A model generated the notes under the pieces. It was not told where the DNA came from and ran no database searches. It saw only the letters and a list, made by a program, of their open reading frames with translations. Positions 63,958-64,000 of a DNA stretch of 64,000 bases are shown piece after piece. Source of the DNA: Acidimicrobiales bacterium (GTDB lineage Bacteria > Actinomycetota > Acidimicrobiia > Acidimicrobiales > MedAcidi-G1); the NCBI GenBank assembly GCA_030747595.1, contig JASLKK010000008.1, positions 62,001 to 126,000 on the forward strand, written 5' to 3'. The translations under genes were made by a program, and so were the position numbers. Positions within the stretch are counted from its first letter, which is position 1. Each line of letters opens with the position of its first letter.

Positions 63958-64000
63958 GAGTCGAACCTAGCCGTGGTGATTCCAGGCTGGGGTTCGTCAC

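Overview
The window is about 64 kb of high-GC actinobacterial chromosome that spans the replication origin. Gene order is the ancestral Actinomycetota one: trxB-trxA-cwlM // parB-parA-rsmG-khpB-yidC-yidD-rnpA-rpmH // dnaA-dnaN-recF-DUF721-gyrB-gyrA-DUF3566-tRNA-Ile, with crgA-trpG-pknB-pstP further right. Markers such as DUF5318, DUF6049, a SCO6745-family protein, an LLM flavin oxidoreductase and DNA-encoded CCA ends on several tRNAs fit this phylum. The absence of murJ, sigM, rodA and pbpA from their usual places suggests a deep lineage; I infer Acidimicrobiia, possibly marine. No 16S gene is present to confirm it.

Layout. 1-4981 (minus): rplI-rpsR-ssb-rpsF ribosomal/replication operon, DUF5318, CCA-adding enzyme, histone-deacetylase-family hydrolase. 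5167-11789 (plus): GNAT, DUF6049 membrane protein, DegV, thioredoxin system, CwlM-like regulator. 11823-17675 (minus): partition genes with two perfect parS sites, rsmG, khpB, membrane insertase genes, rnpA and rpmH. 17676-20046: origin region with DnaA boxes on both sides of dnaA. 20047-28152 (plus): dnaN, recF, DUF721, gyrB, gyrA, DUF3566. 28192-45161: accessory-rich zone with two Rieske oxygenases, a copper oxidase, a Rieske electron carrier, a DevR/DevS-like two-component system, two degenerate receiver proteins, a cupredoxin lipoprotein and a small fatty-acid-type island ending in tRNA-Arg. 45188-58717: pheA, larB-larC, an acrylyl-CoA-reductase-like MDR, LLM oxidoreductase, PstP/PknB, trpG, crgA, DoxX, kinase-like and deacetylase-like enzymes. 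58749-61389: MmcQ, tRNA-Ala, a broken PIN toxin and a type II restriction-modification pair. 61622-63957: a diverged amino-acid-dehydrogenase-like protein and xseB-xseA.

The most interesting unit is 32219-37586. A multicopper oxidase with an extra cupredoxin domain, a Tat-exported Rieske protein that has lost one His ligand, a small membrane protein and a NarL/HisKA_3 two-component pair lie between two paralogous pseudo-receiver proteins, and the whole block is bracketed by a 42-bp imperfect direct repeat. A 20-bp palindrome between the kinase and one pseudo-receiver gene matches the mycobacterial DosR box at 16 of 20 positions, and a perfect 11-bp motif precedes both genes of another divergent pair. 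This looks like a transferable, self-regulated periplasmic redox module.

Other signals: a 49-bp exact duplication of the tRNA-Arg(ACG) 3' half bounding a 3.3-kb island; a tRNA acceptor/T-arm minihelix; an 18-bp sequence shared by the origin region and a second DnaA-box cluster 37 kb away; and an EcoRI/MunI-like endonuclease gene inserted against a truncated vapC.
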